Origin: Arthrobacter sp. CDRTa11
Lineage (GTDB): Bacteria > Actinomycetota > Actinomycetes > Actinomycetales > Micrococcaceae
DNA: 64,000 nucleotides
Direction of reading: 5' to 3'
Assembly (NCBI RefSeq): GCF_026427775.1
Contig: NZ_CP044532.1
Location: forward strand, 2,356,001-2,420,000
Positions 1 to 8,579 of the stretch are shown in pieces. A program made the position numbers and the translations under genes. Positions within the stretch are counted from its first letter, which is position 1. Every line of letters starts with the position of its first letter. The notes beneath the pieces are model-generated. The model worked only from the letters and a program-made list of their open reading frames with translations, was not told the DNA's origin and did no database searches.

Positions 1-261
1 AACTCCTCCGAATTCGGACTGAGCGCGCAAATCTGGGGCAACGACGCACGGACCATCCAACACCTCGCCAAACGCCTTGAGGCAGGAACAGTATGGATCA
101 ACACCTACCGCTCCTTCCACCCCACCGTCCCCTTCGGAGGCATGAAACAAAGCGGCTTCGGCAAAGAAAACGGCTTCGACTCCATCGCCATGTACACCCG
201 CCGCAAAGCCGTCGTCTGGGACCTCACCACCGAACGAGAACTACCCTACGCCGACAACTAA
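1..261 (+). CDS. Aldehyde dehydrogenase, C-terminal part (cut by the window edge)
   Basis: Open from the first base and ending TAA, this frame encodes the last 86 residues of an NAD(P)-dependent aldehyde dehydrogenase. It carries the usual C-terminal landmarks of the family, a GTVWINTY stretch and PFGGMKQSGFG. The protein is almost identical to the end of the complete ALDH on the minus strand at 48999-50519; the DNA differs at only a few bases. The catalytic Cys and Glu lie upstream of the window. It may be a whole second gene or only a duplicated 3' end; the window cannot decide. An SDR gene follows 65 bases downstream. Confidence 0.85.
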   Translation, partial: NSSEFGLSAQIWGNDARTIQHLAKRLEAGTVWINTYRSFHPTVPFGGMKQSGFGKENGFDSIAMYTRRKAVVWDLTTERELPYADN

Positions 262-271
262 TACAGCAGAT
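1..271. repeat. Inverted repeat with 48989-49259
   Basis: These bases match the reverse complement of 48989-49259 at about 99 percent by eye. Identity stops abruptly 10 bases after the ALDH stop codon. The repeat continues off the left edge, so its full length is unknown. Confidence 0.85.
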
Positions 272-326
272 GGCTGCGTGTGGAAAGAAAAACGCGAACG
301 CGATTATGAACCAAGGGAATATGGAT

Positions 327-1067
327 ATGAACGATCATGCAGAAACTCCGACCCAAAGGCTGAAGGGGCGCCGGATTCTTGTTACGGGAGCAGCTTCTGG
401 GATTGGACGGAGTACGGCGGAGCTCTTTGCACGCGAAGGGGCAGCGGTTGGGCTTCTCGACCGTGATAAAGAGAGACTCCAGGCGGCCGCCGAGGAGATT
501 GGTGGCTGGGCTTTCCCGGTGGACATTACCGATGATGAGGCAGTTGTCAGTTCAATTTCGGAAGCTGCGGCCACACTGAGCGGGATCGATGGCGTCGTCA
601 ACGCAGCGGGCATCATGTTCCGTGGGCATGCTGCCGACGTATCAGCTCAGGATTGGCGGAAGGTAATCGAGATCAATCTGACTGGCACCTACAACGTAGT
701 TCGCGGCTGCATCCCCTGGCTGTCACGGGAACCCTTAGCCACTGTTGTCACGATTGCCTCGGCGGCGGGGCTGCTGCCGAACGCGGCCGGGTATACGGCT
801 TATGCTGCCTCGAAGGGGGGAGTGGTGGCTCTCACGAAGGCGCTTGCGGCCGAGCTGGCCCCGAAAATCCGCGTGAACACTGTCTGTCCAGGCATGGTCG
901 ATACAGCGATGGCTGATGGCCATAGGGGAAATGTCGGAGCCTACGCGCTCAATCGGCTGGCAGACCCGGTGGAGATCGCCCGTGCCATTCTTTTCCTCAC
1001 CAGCCAGGAATCGTCGTACATCACTGGATCGGCCTTGGCAGTAGATGGAGGAAGAACCTTCCACTAA
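327..1067 (+). CDS. Short-chain dehydrogenase/reductase (SDR)
   Basis: A 246-residue classical SDR, an NAD(P)-dependent oxidoreductase of alcohol or keto groups. The N-terminal GAASGIGRS is the TGxxxGxG cofactor loop, VVNAAG replaces NNAG, and YAASK is the catalytic YxxxK, followed by PGMVDT and the C-terminal ITGSALAVDGG. The frame stays open back to position 93, but ATG 327 sits 8 bases after an AAGGGA ribosome site and begins just before the Rossmann fold, so I chose it. It lies 65 bases behind an ALDH end, and a strong terminator closes it. Substrate unknown. Confidence 0.88.
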   Translation: MNDHAETPTQRLKGRRILVTGAASGIGRSTAELFAREGAAVGLLDRDKERLQAAAEEIGGWAFPVDITDDEAVVSSISEAAATLSGIDGVVNAAGIMFRGHAADVSAQDWRKVIEINLTGTYNVVRGCIPWLSREPLATVVTIASAAGLLPNAAGYTAYAASKGGVVALTKALAAELAPKIRVNTVCPGMVDTAMADGHRGNVGAYALNRLADPVEIARAILFLTSQESSYITGSALAVDGGRTFH

Positions 1068-1072
1068 GCGTC

Positions 1073-1104
1073 GAGCAGGGTATCTCCGTTTTGATACCCT
1101 GCTC
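1073..1104 (+). terminator. Intrinsic terminator-like hairpin after the SDR
   Basis: A perfect 12-base inverted repeat (GAGCAGGGTATC and its complement) with an 8-base loop lies 6 bases after the SDR stop. No long T run follows, so it could act in both directions between this gene and the converging ADH remnant. Confidence 0.7.
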
Positions 1105-1119
1105 AATCAACGTCGGCGA

Positions 1120-1697
1120 CGAGTTCGTCGCCTCGTCCTACCTTGCTCGATCCACGCCCTAGACGTCGAAAGACATCAGGGCTGTCCGATGCACCGAATT
1201 CACGTGCCAACGCCTGCCGGTCGGCACGCCGCGACATGGCGATTATGCGCTCGGCGCCCATCTGCTTGGCTGCAAGACCCGAGAAGCCCGACGGCGCCAT
1301 CGCCCACCACAGCGACGGTCGTGCCCGGCCCGACTCGACGGCTTTGGCGCCGAACCGTCCGGTTCCCAGGACGTCAGAGCGGTCAACAGCGTTGGACCTT
1401 GTCGGCGTCGGGAATTTGCGGGATGGCCCCCAGCGTGCCGTCCGCGAGGTGGATACGCATGAACTCCGCTTGGGTAGCGCCCACGCCCTGTCGGTGGACG
1501 CACCCGTTCTGGTAGCCGGAGAGGCAAATCTCGCATGTGTTGTCCGAGGCGAACGAACCGACCACAAACTGACCCACCTGGACGTCCTTTACGTCCGCGC
1601 CGACCTCATCGACGATGCCCACATACTCGTGGCCCATAGCCGTAGGTTGGGATAGGTTGTCTGCGTCTTGTGGCTGACTAAAAGGGGCCATCCCCAA
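1120..1697 (-). pseudogene. Zinc-dependent alcohol dehydrogenase remnant
   Basis: On the minus strand, medium-chain ADH motifs occur in order but in different frames. First come MGHEYVGIVDEVGADV and SDNTCEICLSGYQNGC (structural zinc region), then DVLGTGRFGAKAV after a frameshift, then VAVVGDGAVG (the Rossmann GxGxxG) in the third frame, then AAKQMGAERIIAMSRRAD after another shift. The N-terminal catalytic-zinc Cys segment and the C-terminal half are missing. The order and wording match the intact ADH at 16608-17651. At least two frameshifts and truncation at both ends make this a dead gene. Confidence 0.85.
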
Positions 1698-1791
1698 GAA
1701 ACCGGCTGCTGAAAGAGGCTTGCGAGGGTTTGCTGAAACGGGTTATGACAGAGCCTCCCTGGGCATCACGGATTCATCGTAAAGTCGCCCT

Positions 1792-2691
1792 ATGGATAAC
1801 CGAGCCGAGGTACGAGAGTTCCTCTCCACGCGCCGTGGGCGCATCACGCCAGAGCAGGCGGGCATCGAACTGTACGGCGGCCGGCGCAGAGTACCGGGAC
1901 TGCGGCGGGACGAAGTTGCCCGCCTGGCCGGTGTGAGTGTGGACTACTACACCCGCCTCGAGCGCGGAAACCTTTCCGGCGTTTCAGACAGCGTCCTCGA
2001 TGCGATCGCCAGGGCGCTGGAACTCGACCAGGCCGAACACGAACACCTCTACAACCTCACTAGGGCAGCGAACACATCCGATCGGAAACGTGCTACAAAC
2101 ACACCGACTCCAGACGTGAAGCCCGTTTTGCAGCATCTCCTGGATGCGATCACGGCCGCGCCTGCCTTCATCGGGAACAACCGGATGGACATCGTCGCCG
2201 CCAATACACTGGGTTTTGCTTTGTACGCCGACATGTACCGCGGCGCCGCCCGGCCCGCCAACCACTCGCGCTTCATTTTTCTGGATCCCCGCGCGCATAA
2301 CTTCTATCCCGACTGGGACCGCGCTGCAAACGTAAATGTCGCGATTCTCCGCCGCGAGGCCGGCCGAAACCCGCACGACAAGGGCATCGCCGAGCTGGTG
2401 GGAGAGCTCTCCATGCGAAGCGACGAGTTCCGCACCCGGTGGGCGACGCACAACGTACGACGGCATTACTCCGGAGCAAAGTCCTTCCTTCATTCCGTCG
2501 TCGGGCTGCTCGAACTGAACTACCAGGCTATGGAACTCGAAGACAACCCCGGCCATACCCTGACGGTTTATCCCGCCATACCGGGCAGCCCCTCCGAGGA
2601 AGCCCTGAAGCTCCTGGCCTCTTGGGCCGCGACCGAGAACATCGGCGAGTTCGGTCGAAACCCACGTATGCAGCATGTAAAGCCCCAATAA
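1792..2691 (+). CDS. XRE-family transcriptional regulator with MmyB-like ligand domain
   Basis: A 299-residue regulator. Residues about 20-90 form a helix-turn-helix: RRVPGLRRDEVARLAGVSVD followed by YYTRLERG and SDSVLDAIARALEL, the typical N-terminus of actinobacterial XRE proteins. The remainder (ITAAPAFIGNNRMDIVAANTLGFALYADM, FLDPRAHNFYPDWD) matches the MmyB-like PAS-type ligand domain that follows such DNA-binding domains. These proteins often control a neighbouring dehydrogenase or hydrolase gene. A shortened, damaged copy of the first 100 codons lies at 19269-19587. The aldo/keto reductase next to that copy is a candidate ancestral partner. Confidence 0.9.
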   Translation: MDNRAEVREFLSTRRGRITPEQAGIELYGGRRRVPGLRRDEVARLAGVSVDYYTRLERGNLSGVSDSVLDAIARALELDQAEHEHLYNLTRAANTSDRKRATNTPTPDVKPVLQHLLDAITAAPAFIGNNRMDIVAANTLGFALYADMYRGAARPANHSRFIFLDPRAHNFYPDWDRAANVNVAILRREAGRNPHDKGIAELVGELSMRSDEFRTRWATHNVRRHYSGAKSFLHSVVGLLELNYQAMELEDNPGHTLTVYPAIPGSPSEEALKLLASWAATENIGEFGRNPRMQHVKPQ

Positions 2692-3030
2692 CCAATCATG
2701 GGGGAGGGCAGACGAACGCCCCATCGCCATCGACAAGGGGCCTGCCCATCCTCCCGTGCTCGCCAGCAGAGGCGGGGTTTGGGGATCTTCGGACACTGCA
2801 CGTAATCCCAGTTTAAGAACCTACGCGCAAATGGGGGGCTGCCATAACCCGTTTCGCCAGTACTCTCGCTACGAGCTTCCACGGCGGGTTGGATGGACAT
2901 TGAACCGGCTGGTGCGACCGGGCATCAGCTTGTACACGCGGCCGTCGATCGGCCCTCGGGAGCTGTCCGCGTCGACGAGCGCCTCAACGCGCTATTCAGC
3001 AACGAATTGTCTAAATCAAGGAGCAATATC
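2692..3030. other. Gene-free stretch before the hydrolase operon
   Basis: 338 bases without a convincing gene; frames here lack coding character. The last 15 bases hold the AAGGAG ribosome site of the next gene. I see no strong hairpin or operator. Confidence 0.5.
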
Positions 3031-4029
3031 ATGGCACCGTACGAAGACGGCCTCACATTTTCCACCGCCCCTGAAGTGACGCGATCGTCTGTCCGTTACC
3101 AGAACCGGTACGGGATCGAGATCGCTGCTGACCTCTACCTTCCAAAAAGGCTCGACGAGTCAGCCAAGCACCCAGCCATCGTTATCGGGCCGCCCTACGG
3201 TGGTGTCAAGGAGCAAGGGCCAGGCGTTTACGGCAACGAACTCGCCCGTCGCGGCTTCGTCGCCGTCGCCTTCGACCCCTCCTACAACGGTGAGAGCGGC
3301 GGCGAGCCTCGCCACGTATCGTCACCGGACATCTTCGCCGAGGACTTCAGCGCAGGTGTCGACTACCTCGGCACCCTGCCATTCGTCGACCGCGAGCGGA
3401 TCGGTGCTATCGGCATCTGCGGCAGCGGGGGATTCGCACTGAACGCCGCCCAGGTGGACCCGCGCATCAGGGCTGTCGCAACGTCCGCGATGTACGACAT
3501 CAGCCGTGTCTCCCGCAACGGATGGCTAGACTCACAAAGCGATGACGAGCGTCGCGCCGGGCTCGAAGTCACGGCAGCACAACGATGGGCAGACGTGGAC
3601 GCGGGTAAGACGGCGCTGACCCCGGTCTTCCCTGACGAGTTCAAGCCGGAGTCTCTTGACCCGGTCACTTCCGAGTTCCAGGAGTACTACGTCACTGACC
3701 GGGGCCACCACCCTCGCTCCATCGGTGGGTTCACTGTCACAAGCAGCCTGTCCCACATCAACTTGGGACCCCTTGCCCATCTCCAGGACATCGCACCGCG
3801 GCCAATCTTGCTCATCACGGGAGAGTACGCACATTCGCGATACTTCAGCGACACCGTGTATGCGCAGGCGGCAGAGCCAAAGGAGCTCATCGTGGTTCCC
3901 GGGGCACGCCACATCGATCTTTACGACCGAACGGATCTCATCCCTTTCGACACGCTGGAGAGCTTCTTCACCAAGAGCCTGATTTCGGGCAATCGTCCGA
4001 ACGGGGAGCTGGGACGTGCCCGGGCATGA
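3031..4029 (+). CDS. Alpha/beta hydrolase, cytoplasmic, Cys-elbow type
   Basis: A 332-residue alpha/beta hydrolase of the dienelactone hydrolase/YcjY-like group. The nucleophile elbow reads GICGSGG near residue 130, putting Cys where serine hydrolases have Ser. Downstream are RPILLITGEYAHSR and a likely catalytic His in GARHIDLYD near residue 292. No signal peptide is present, so it should act in the cytosol. ATG 3031 follows AAGGAG by 8 bases; the frame is open further upstream but without coding sense. It overlaps the next gene by 14 bases, and a Tat-exported relative lies at 6084. The substrate is unknown; ester or lactone hydrolysis is the family expectation. Confidence 0.88.
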   Translation: MAPYEDGLTFSTAPEVTRSSVRYQNRYGIEIAADLYLPKRLDESAKHPAIVIGPPYGGVKEQGPGVYGNELARRGFVAVAFDPSYNGESGGEPRHVSSPDIFAEDFSAGVDYLGTLPFVDRERIGAIGICGSGGFALNAAQVDPRIRAVATSAMYDISRVSRNGWLDSQSDDERRAGLEVTAAQRWADVDAGKTALTPVFPDEFKPESLDPVTSEFQEYYVTDRGHHPRSIGGFTVTSSLSHINLGPLAHLQDIAPRPILLITGEYAHSRYFSDTVYAQAAEPKELIVVPGARHIDLYDRTDLIPFDTLESFFTKSLISGNRPNGELGRARA

Positions 4030-4618
4030 TTCCGGGGGCGCCGCAGGCAGCGGCTTGCCGGGCTGGCACCGCCAAGTGTTTCGCGTGCTCAGGCAGGTAC
4101 AGCGGATGGGTGCAGTTCCAATGACCGTCGTGCTCGCCGTCGTACTCTCCGGGTGCGTCGGGGGCACAGCGGAAAACGCCCCCACAGGCGCGCAAGCCAC
4201 GACTGCTCAAGCACCGTCACCTGATTCCACCACCTCAGCCAGCTCACCGGCTCCCGCCGGGATCACGAGACCGATCATCATAGAATTCGGAGATCAGCAA
4301 ATTGCGGGTGAACTGGACGATAGCGCAGCCTCAGCATCGCTCATCGACCAGCTCCCCCTGACGCTGTCCTTCCGCGACCACGGCGGCCAGGAAAAAATCG
4401 CAGTGCTTCCTGCACCTCTGAATCTCGAAGGCGCACCAAACGGCAGCGACGCTGCACCACTCACCATCGGCTACTACGTCCCCGAGCAGGGACTAGTCCT
4501 CTACTACGAAAACGTCGGCTACTACGCCGGGATTGTGCCCATCGGAACCTTTGAGAACGCTGACGCCGTCCGGGGCCATACGAGCGAATTCACGGTCACC
4601 ATCCGTCAAGCGCAGTAA
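4016..4618 (+). CDS. Lipoprotein with cyclophilin-like fold
   Basis: About 200 residues. A hydrophobic segment ending in the lipobox LSGC at residue 47 marks it as a lipoprotein on the outer face of the membrane. A Ser/Thr/Pro/Ala linker follows, then IIIEFGDQQIAGELDDSAA, LPLTLSFRD, GYYVPEQGLVLYYENVGYY and IVPIGTFEN, the order seen in the small cyclophilin-like (Cyclophil_like2) family. Function in this family is not established. GTG 4016 has a GGGGAG site 7 bases upstream and overlaps the hydrolase end, suggesting translational coupling; GTG 4085 or ATG 4106 would give a shorter, more typical signal peptide. Confidence 0.8.
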   Translation: MPGHDSGGAAGSGLPGWHRQVFRVLRQVQRMGAVPMTVVLAVVLSGCVGGTAENAPTGAQATTAQAPSPDSTTSASSPAPAGITRPIIIEFGDQQIAGELDDSAASASLIDQLPLTLSFRDHGGQEKIAVLPAPLNLEGAPNGSDAAPLTIGYYVPEQGLVLYYENVGYYAGIVPIGTFENADAVRGHTSEFTVTIRQAQ

Positions 4619-4735
4619 CGCCTAACCGCCTCGCCTTCAGCACCTTCCGGGAGGTGCGCAGCGTCGGCGGCAGCACTTCCGGCTGCTCCGGGGCCAGAAC
4701 AGCACGCTCGGACCTCCATGACCCAAGGAGAAACT

Positions 4736-5875
4736 ATGAACTTCAGGTATAGGACCGCCCTGCTGATGGTTAGTGTCAGCGCTGCAGCGCTCTTAACGTC
4801 ATGCACTACAGATTCCGCTGAATCCAGCCCACCACCCTCCACCCCGCCCTCGTCAGGTCCCTCGGCCGCGGCCCTGCCTGACAGCTCGGCGTCGCAACCA
4901 GGTCAGGCAGTTGCAGGCTCCCCACCCCGGACCATCGCCACTGGTTTGGAGGCCCCGTGGTCTGTGGTGCTCTCCGACGGGGCAACGCTCGTCAGCGAGC
5001 GGGACAGTGCCCGCATTCTCGAAATCATTGACGGCGGAGAGGCACGAGTCGTGGGAACGATCGAGGGTGTAGCCAGTGCAGGCGAAGGGGGACTGCTTGG
5101 ACTGGCGATGGACGATGAACAGAGGCTGTACGTGTACTCCACCGCATTGGATGGGAACCGTATTCAAAGGTTCACTCTCAGTGGGTCGCCCGGATCATTG
5201 GGACTTGGAGAAGCAGAGACCATCGTAAAGAGCATCCCATCGGCTAGTTATCACGATGGAGGAAGAATAGCTTTCGGCCCGGACGGCATGCTTTACGCGA
5301 CCACCGGCGACGCCGGCCAACGGGACAACGCGCAAAACCTGGCTTCCCTGGGCGGAAAAATCCTCAGGATGGAGGCGGACGGTGCTGTTCCGGAGGACAA
5401 CCCTTTTCCGGGGTCCCTCGTCTACAGTTACGGCCACCGAAATCCCCAGGGACTTACCTGGGATGACAGCGGAACGATATTCGCCACAGAGTTTGGACAG
5501 AACACTTGGGATGAACTGAACGTCATCACGCCCGGGTCCAACTACGGTTGGCCCATGGTGGAAGGCATCGCTAGGTCTGCGGCTTTCACCGACCCCGTCC
5601 AACAATGGGAACCCAGCGTCGCCAGCCCCAGCGGCCTGACCCACTTGAACGGTACGCTCTTCATCGCCAACCTTCGCGGGAGGGTATTGCGCGCTGTCCC
5701 CGTATCTGATCCCGGCACCTCGACGGAATATTACAGCGACGAATATGGGCGCATTCGCGATGTCATCCCGGGACCCGATGGAACCCTGTGGATACTCACC
5801 AGCAACACGGACGGACGTGGCAGGCCAACCCCCGAGGACGATCGGCTGCTGAGCGTCAGCCCAGTCGTGCAGTGA
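4736..5875 (+). CDS. PQQ-type sugar dehydrogenase-like lipoprotein
   Basis: A 379-residue exported protein. Residues 1-23 form a lipoprotein signal with lipobox LTSC, followed by a Pro/Ser-rich linker to about residue 60. The rest is a six-bladed propeller of the GSDH/YliI (Asd) family: GLEAPWSVV, GEGGLLGLAMDD, YHDGGRIAFGPDGMLYATTGD and YSYGHRNPQGLTW. Family members oxidise aldoses with PQQ at the cell surface, although many lack demonstrated activity. ATG 4736 follows AAGGAG by 7 bases. It lies 117 bases after the cyclophilin-like lipoprotein and before the Tat hydrolase, so the four genes may work together outside the membrane. Confidence 0.87.
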   Translation: MNFRYRTALLMVSVSAAALLTSCTTDSAESSPPPSTPPSSGPSAAALPDSSASQPGQAVAGSPPRTIATGLEAPWSVVLSDGATLVSERDSARILEIIDGGEARVVGTIEGVASAGEGGLLGLAMDDEQRLYVYSTALDGNRIQRFTLSGSPGSLGLGEAETIVKSIPSASYHDGGRIAFGPDGMLYATTGDAGQRDNAQNLASLGGKILRMEADGAVPEDNPFPGSLVYSYGHRNPQGLTWDDSGTIFATEFGQNTWDELNVITPGSNYGWPMVEGIARSAAFTDPVQQWEPSVASPSGLTHLNGTLFIANLRGRVLRAVPVSDPGTSTEYYSDEYGRIRDVIPGPDGTLWILTSNTDGRGRPTPEDDRLLSVSPVVQ

Positions 5876-6083
5876 GATCAACGACCAACCGGCATGGGAT
5901 GTGATTGTTGACCCATTCCGGCGTGCGTTCGCCGGGCTACCTGACTCAGCCGCCGTTCTCTTAGGGGGCTCTGGCAAAACCAGTTTCAGGAGGGACTCCC
6001 ACTGACTACTCAGCCTGTGATGTGCTCGAAAAGACGACGAAGTCCATCACGATACGAAACCGATTATCACGAGGATGAATACG

Positions 6084-7223
6084 ATGAGTACGAACTTCAA
6101 CGGAAGCGACAACACGTCCATGGGAGCCGGGGCGGAGGGTGTATCCCGCCGGAACCTGATCAAGCTGACAGGCGCAGGGGCAGCGGCCCTTGGGATCGCC
6201 AGTGCAGCGGGGCTGGCAGGAGCCGGGCCGGCTTTCGCCGCGCCGGCTGCTTCACGCAACAACCTGGAACCCGGCGACACTTCCAACGGGGCGGATAACT
6301 TTTACACCAGCGACCAGGTCACGGTCCGGAAGATCTCGTTCAAGAACCGGTATGAGATGAAGGTGGTGGGCAACCTGTTCGTCCCCAACAACCTGAACCG
6401 GGGGACCACCCACCCGGCACTGGTGGTAGGCCACCCCATGGGCGCCGTGAAGGAACAGAGCGCCAACCTCTACGCCACCAAGATGGCCGAACAGGGCTAC
6501 GTCACGCTCTCCTTCGACCTCTCCTTCTGGGGTGAGAGCGCCGGCAAGCCTGGAAACTCCGTACTGCCCGACGTTTACGCTGAAGACTTCAGCGCTGCCG
6601 TCGATTACCTGCGGGCCCAGGCCTTCGTTGACAAGGAACGCGTCGGGGCGATCGGGATCTGCGGCAGCGGCAGCTTCGTGATCAGCGCGGCAAAAATCGA
6701 CCCCCGGATCAAGGCCATCGCCACGGTGAGTATGTACGACATGGGTGCCGCCAACCGCGACGGGCTCAACAAATCAGTGACCCTGGCACAGCGCCAGGCC
6801 ATCACCGCGCAGGCAGCTGCCCAGCGCGACGTCGAGTTCGCCGGCGGGGCGATTGAGTACACCGGCGGCACACCGGAAGTACTCACCGCTGAATCCACAG
6901 CGGTTGACCGGGAGTTCTACGACTTCTACCGCACGGCCCGCGGATACCACCCCAACACCACCACGCATCCCGCCCTGGCCACCAACACCAAGTTCATGAA
7001 CTTCCACCCGTTCAACGACCTGGACCTGCTCTCCCCGCGCCCGCTGCTGTTCATCACCGGCGACCAGGCACACTCACGGGAGTTCAGCGAAGAGGCATAC
7101 CGCCTTGCCACCGGGCCGAAGGAACTCTTCTGGGTCCCCGGGGCCGGCCACGTCGACCTGTACGACCGTGTCGGCCTCATCCCGTTTGGCAAGCTTACGG
7201 ACTTCTTCCGGACACAGCTCTAA
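6084..7223 (+). CDS. Tat-exported alpha/beta hydrolase, Cys-elbow type
   Basis: A 379-residue relative of the hydrolase at 3031, with an added N-terminal Tat signal: SRRNLIKLTGAGAAALG followed by a hydrophobic stretch and AFAAPA cleavage region. The mature domain shares KNRYEMKVVGNLFVPNN, the GICGSGS elbow (Cys near residue 193), FITGDQAHSREFSE and GAGHVDLYD. It should therefore fold in the cytoplasm and act outside. ATG 6084 has GAGG 9 bases upstream; ATG 6075 is in frame but abuts that site. A strong terminator follows. Substrate unknown. Confidence 0.9.
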   Translation: MSTNFNGSDNTSMGAGAEGVSRRNLIKLTGAGAAALGIASAAGLAGAGPAFAAPAASRNNLEPGDTSNGADNFYTSDQVTVRKISFKNRYEMKVVGNLFVPNNLNRGTTHPALVVGHPMGAVKEQSANLYATKMAEQGYVTLSFDLSFWGESAGKPGNSVLPDVYAEDFSAAVDYLRAQAFVDKERVGAIGICGSGSFVISAAKIDPRIKAIATVSMYDMGAANRDGLNKSVTLAQRQAITAQAAAQRDVEFAGGAIEYTGGTPEVLTAESTAVDREFYDFYRTARGYHPNTTTHPALATNTKFMNFHPFNDLDLLSPRPLLFITGDQAHSREFSEEAYRLATGPKELFWVPGAGHVDLYDRVGLIPFGKLTDFFRTQL

Positions 7224-7230
7224 TCAGGCA

Positions 7231-7266
7231 AGGGAGCCCGCGCAGTCCCTTGTGCGCGGGCTCCCT
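7231..7266 (+). terminator. Intrinsic terminator after the Tat hydrolase
   Basis: A perfect 14-base GC-rich stem (AGGGAGCCCGCGCA and its complement) with an 8-base loop, 7 bases after the stop codon and followed by TTTA. Confidence 0.85.
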
Positions 7267-7395
7267 TTACTCCTGTCTCAAATTGGGGAATCGGAGCGTT
7301 CCGGGGTTGCCCTCTTGAGGTGTGGGGGCAAGCATGGACAAATGTTTAGGGTTTGGGTGCTTGTAGCAGTGTTGGAACACGTGAGGTAGACCCCT

Positions 7396-8382
7396 ATGGC
7401 GCGACCACTGGGCCGTTCTATCAGGAGCGCTCGTCCGTTCCTGCGTGCTGTGGCGTGCGGTATATGCTTCGGCCTCGCTGGCTTGATTTGGTCCATGCCA
7501 CGGTTCAGAGTGCGTCGGTTAAGACGGGCGTCCAAGTGCGGAGCCTGCGCGTCGCACATGAGGGTGCGCAACGTGGCCGTTTTCATGGCCGCGGCGCTGC
7601 TCCTCGCCGGAGCTGCTGCCCGGACGTTCGAGTCGGCCTCGCCGCAGATCGTTTGCCACAGTCACATCACCCCGGACGGGCAAGTGTATCCGGAGCCATA
7701 CCTTGAAATCTCACCGCCTGTCGAATGGAGTATCACCCGCAACTTCTTGGTTACACCCATCAGCGGAGTTGGGGTTTTAGCTGGCCGGGTGATGGGGATG
7801 GAGTCCTGCTCCGGACCGCCACTGCTGGTCATGTTCTGGCCGCCACCCCGGACAAGTGGCGGCGGAAGCGCCCTCGGTGATGTGTTCGTCGCGTGGATGC
7901 CCCCGGGAGAAATGCGCGCCGGGCCTTTGAGCATCAATGGGTACGGGACTGAAGGCGAGCGGTTGTACGTCAGGTATGGGCCGAACATTTCGCAAGCCCG
8001 GTCTGAGGAGGGAGAACTCGGGCTTCACGAGTCTCGGCACGTGGACCAATGGGCTGTCGCCAATTTACTGGCGGGACCGTCAGCCTTCCCCACGGCGTAT
8101 TTTGTCGATGAGGCACTCTTTCCCGCGTCGCGCAACCATTTTGAACGGGACGCTGGCCTGTCCAGGGGTGGATACCCGCCCGCGCCGGACAACTGGCCAG
8201 CCCCTAAATGGGCCGATACTGCGGTCCTTGCCCTGCTCGGTCTGATCATTTTCCGGCGCCGGTTGCGGTGGGCTGTCCGGGTGATCCGGGGCGGCCCGGG
8301 GCAGCGGACGGCGCACGCAGCCGGTGCGTGTCCTGTCCACACTCCTGGTTGGAAGCCCCTTGATGACGGTCCGGTCCGATGA
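7396..8382 (+). CDS. Membrane protein with HExxH motif
   Basis: A 328-residue protein I cannot assign to a named family. There are hydrophobic segments near residues 15-35 and 58-77 and a C-terminal one near 272-290 (TAVLALLGLIIF) with basic residues after it. Between them is LHESRHVDQWA near residue 212, an HExxH zinc-peptidase-type motif with a following Gln, reminiscent of the HExxHxxQ of DUF4157 proteins; activity is not shown. ATG 7396 has GAGGT 9 bases upstream; ATG 7558 would remove the first segment. Its 3' part, from about 8127, recurs in fragments at 19588-19735, so the last 30 codons may be repeat-derived. Confidence 0.6.
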   Translation: MARPLGRSIRSARPFLRAVACGICFGLAGLIWSMPRFRVRRLRRASKCGACASHMRVRNVAVFMAAALLLAGAAARTFESASPQIVCHSHITPDGQVYPEPYLEISPPVEWSITRNFLVTPISGVGVLAGRVMGMESCSGPPLLVMFWPPPRTSGGGSALGDVFVAWMPPGEMRAGPLSINGYGTEGERLYVRYGPNISQARSEEGELGLHESRHVDQWAVANLLAGPSAFPTAYFVDEALFPASRNHFERDAGLSRGGYPPAPDNWPAPKWADTAVLALLGLIIFRRRLRWAVRVIRGGPGQRTAHAAGACPVHTPGWKPLDDGPVR

Positions 8383-8526
8383 TGTGCGCCCGGCTCGGGT
8401 CACGGCACGTTGTGGCGACGCCGTACCTGATGGCGAGCCGGTCGAGTTCGGCGTTGAGCATTGGATGCTCCCCGGAGCCGAAGAACACGCCGTGCTGGAA
8501 ACCCTTCTGAAAGGGCGACCATGCAC
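8383..8526 (-). pseudogene. Aldo/keto reductase remnant
   Basis: The DNA matches two parts of the 3' half of the intact aldo/keto reductase at 19754-20689 with the middle deleted. The phrase encoding WSPFQKGF..GVFFGSGEHP is preserved next to the distal part. Identity ends near 8526. No start codon or catalytic Tyr/Lys region remains, so this is a truncated copy. Confidence 0.8.
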
Positions 8527-8579
8527 AGAGCCTCAATGAGAGTGGCTCCGACCAAACAGGATCCGCATAGTAGAGATTC

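Noticed and set aside
93..326. Upstream in-frame extension of the SDR gene at 327
   Set aside because: It overlaps the ALDH 3' end in another frame, is rich in Arg/His/Pro as expected of an out-of-frame reading, and lacks a ribosome site; ATG 327 fits better.
1984..2796. 270-codon minus-strand frame opposite the XRE regulator
   Set aside because: Shadow of the real gene; no family likeness.
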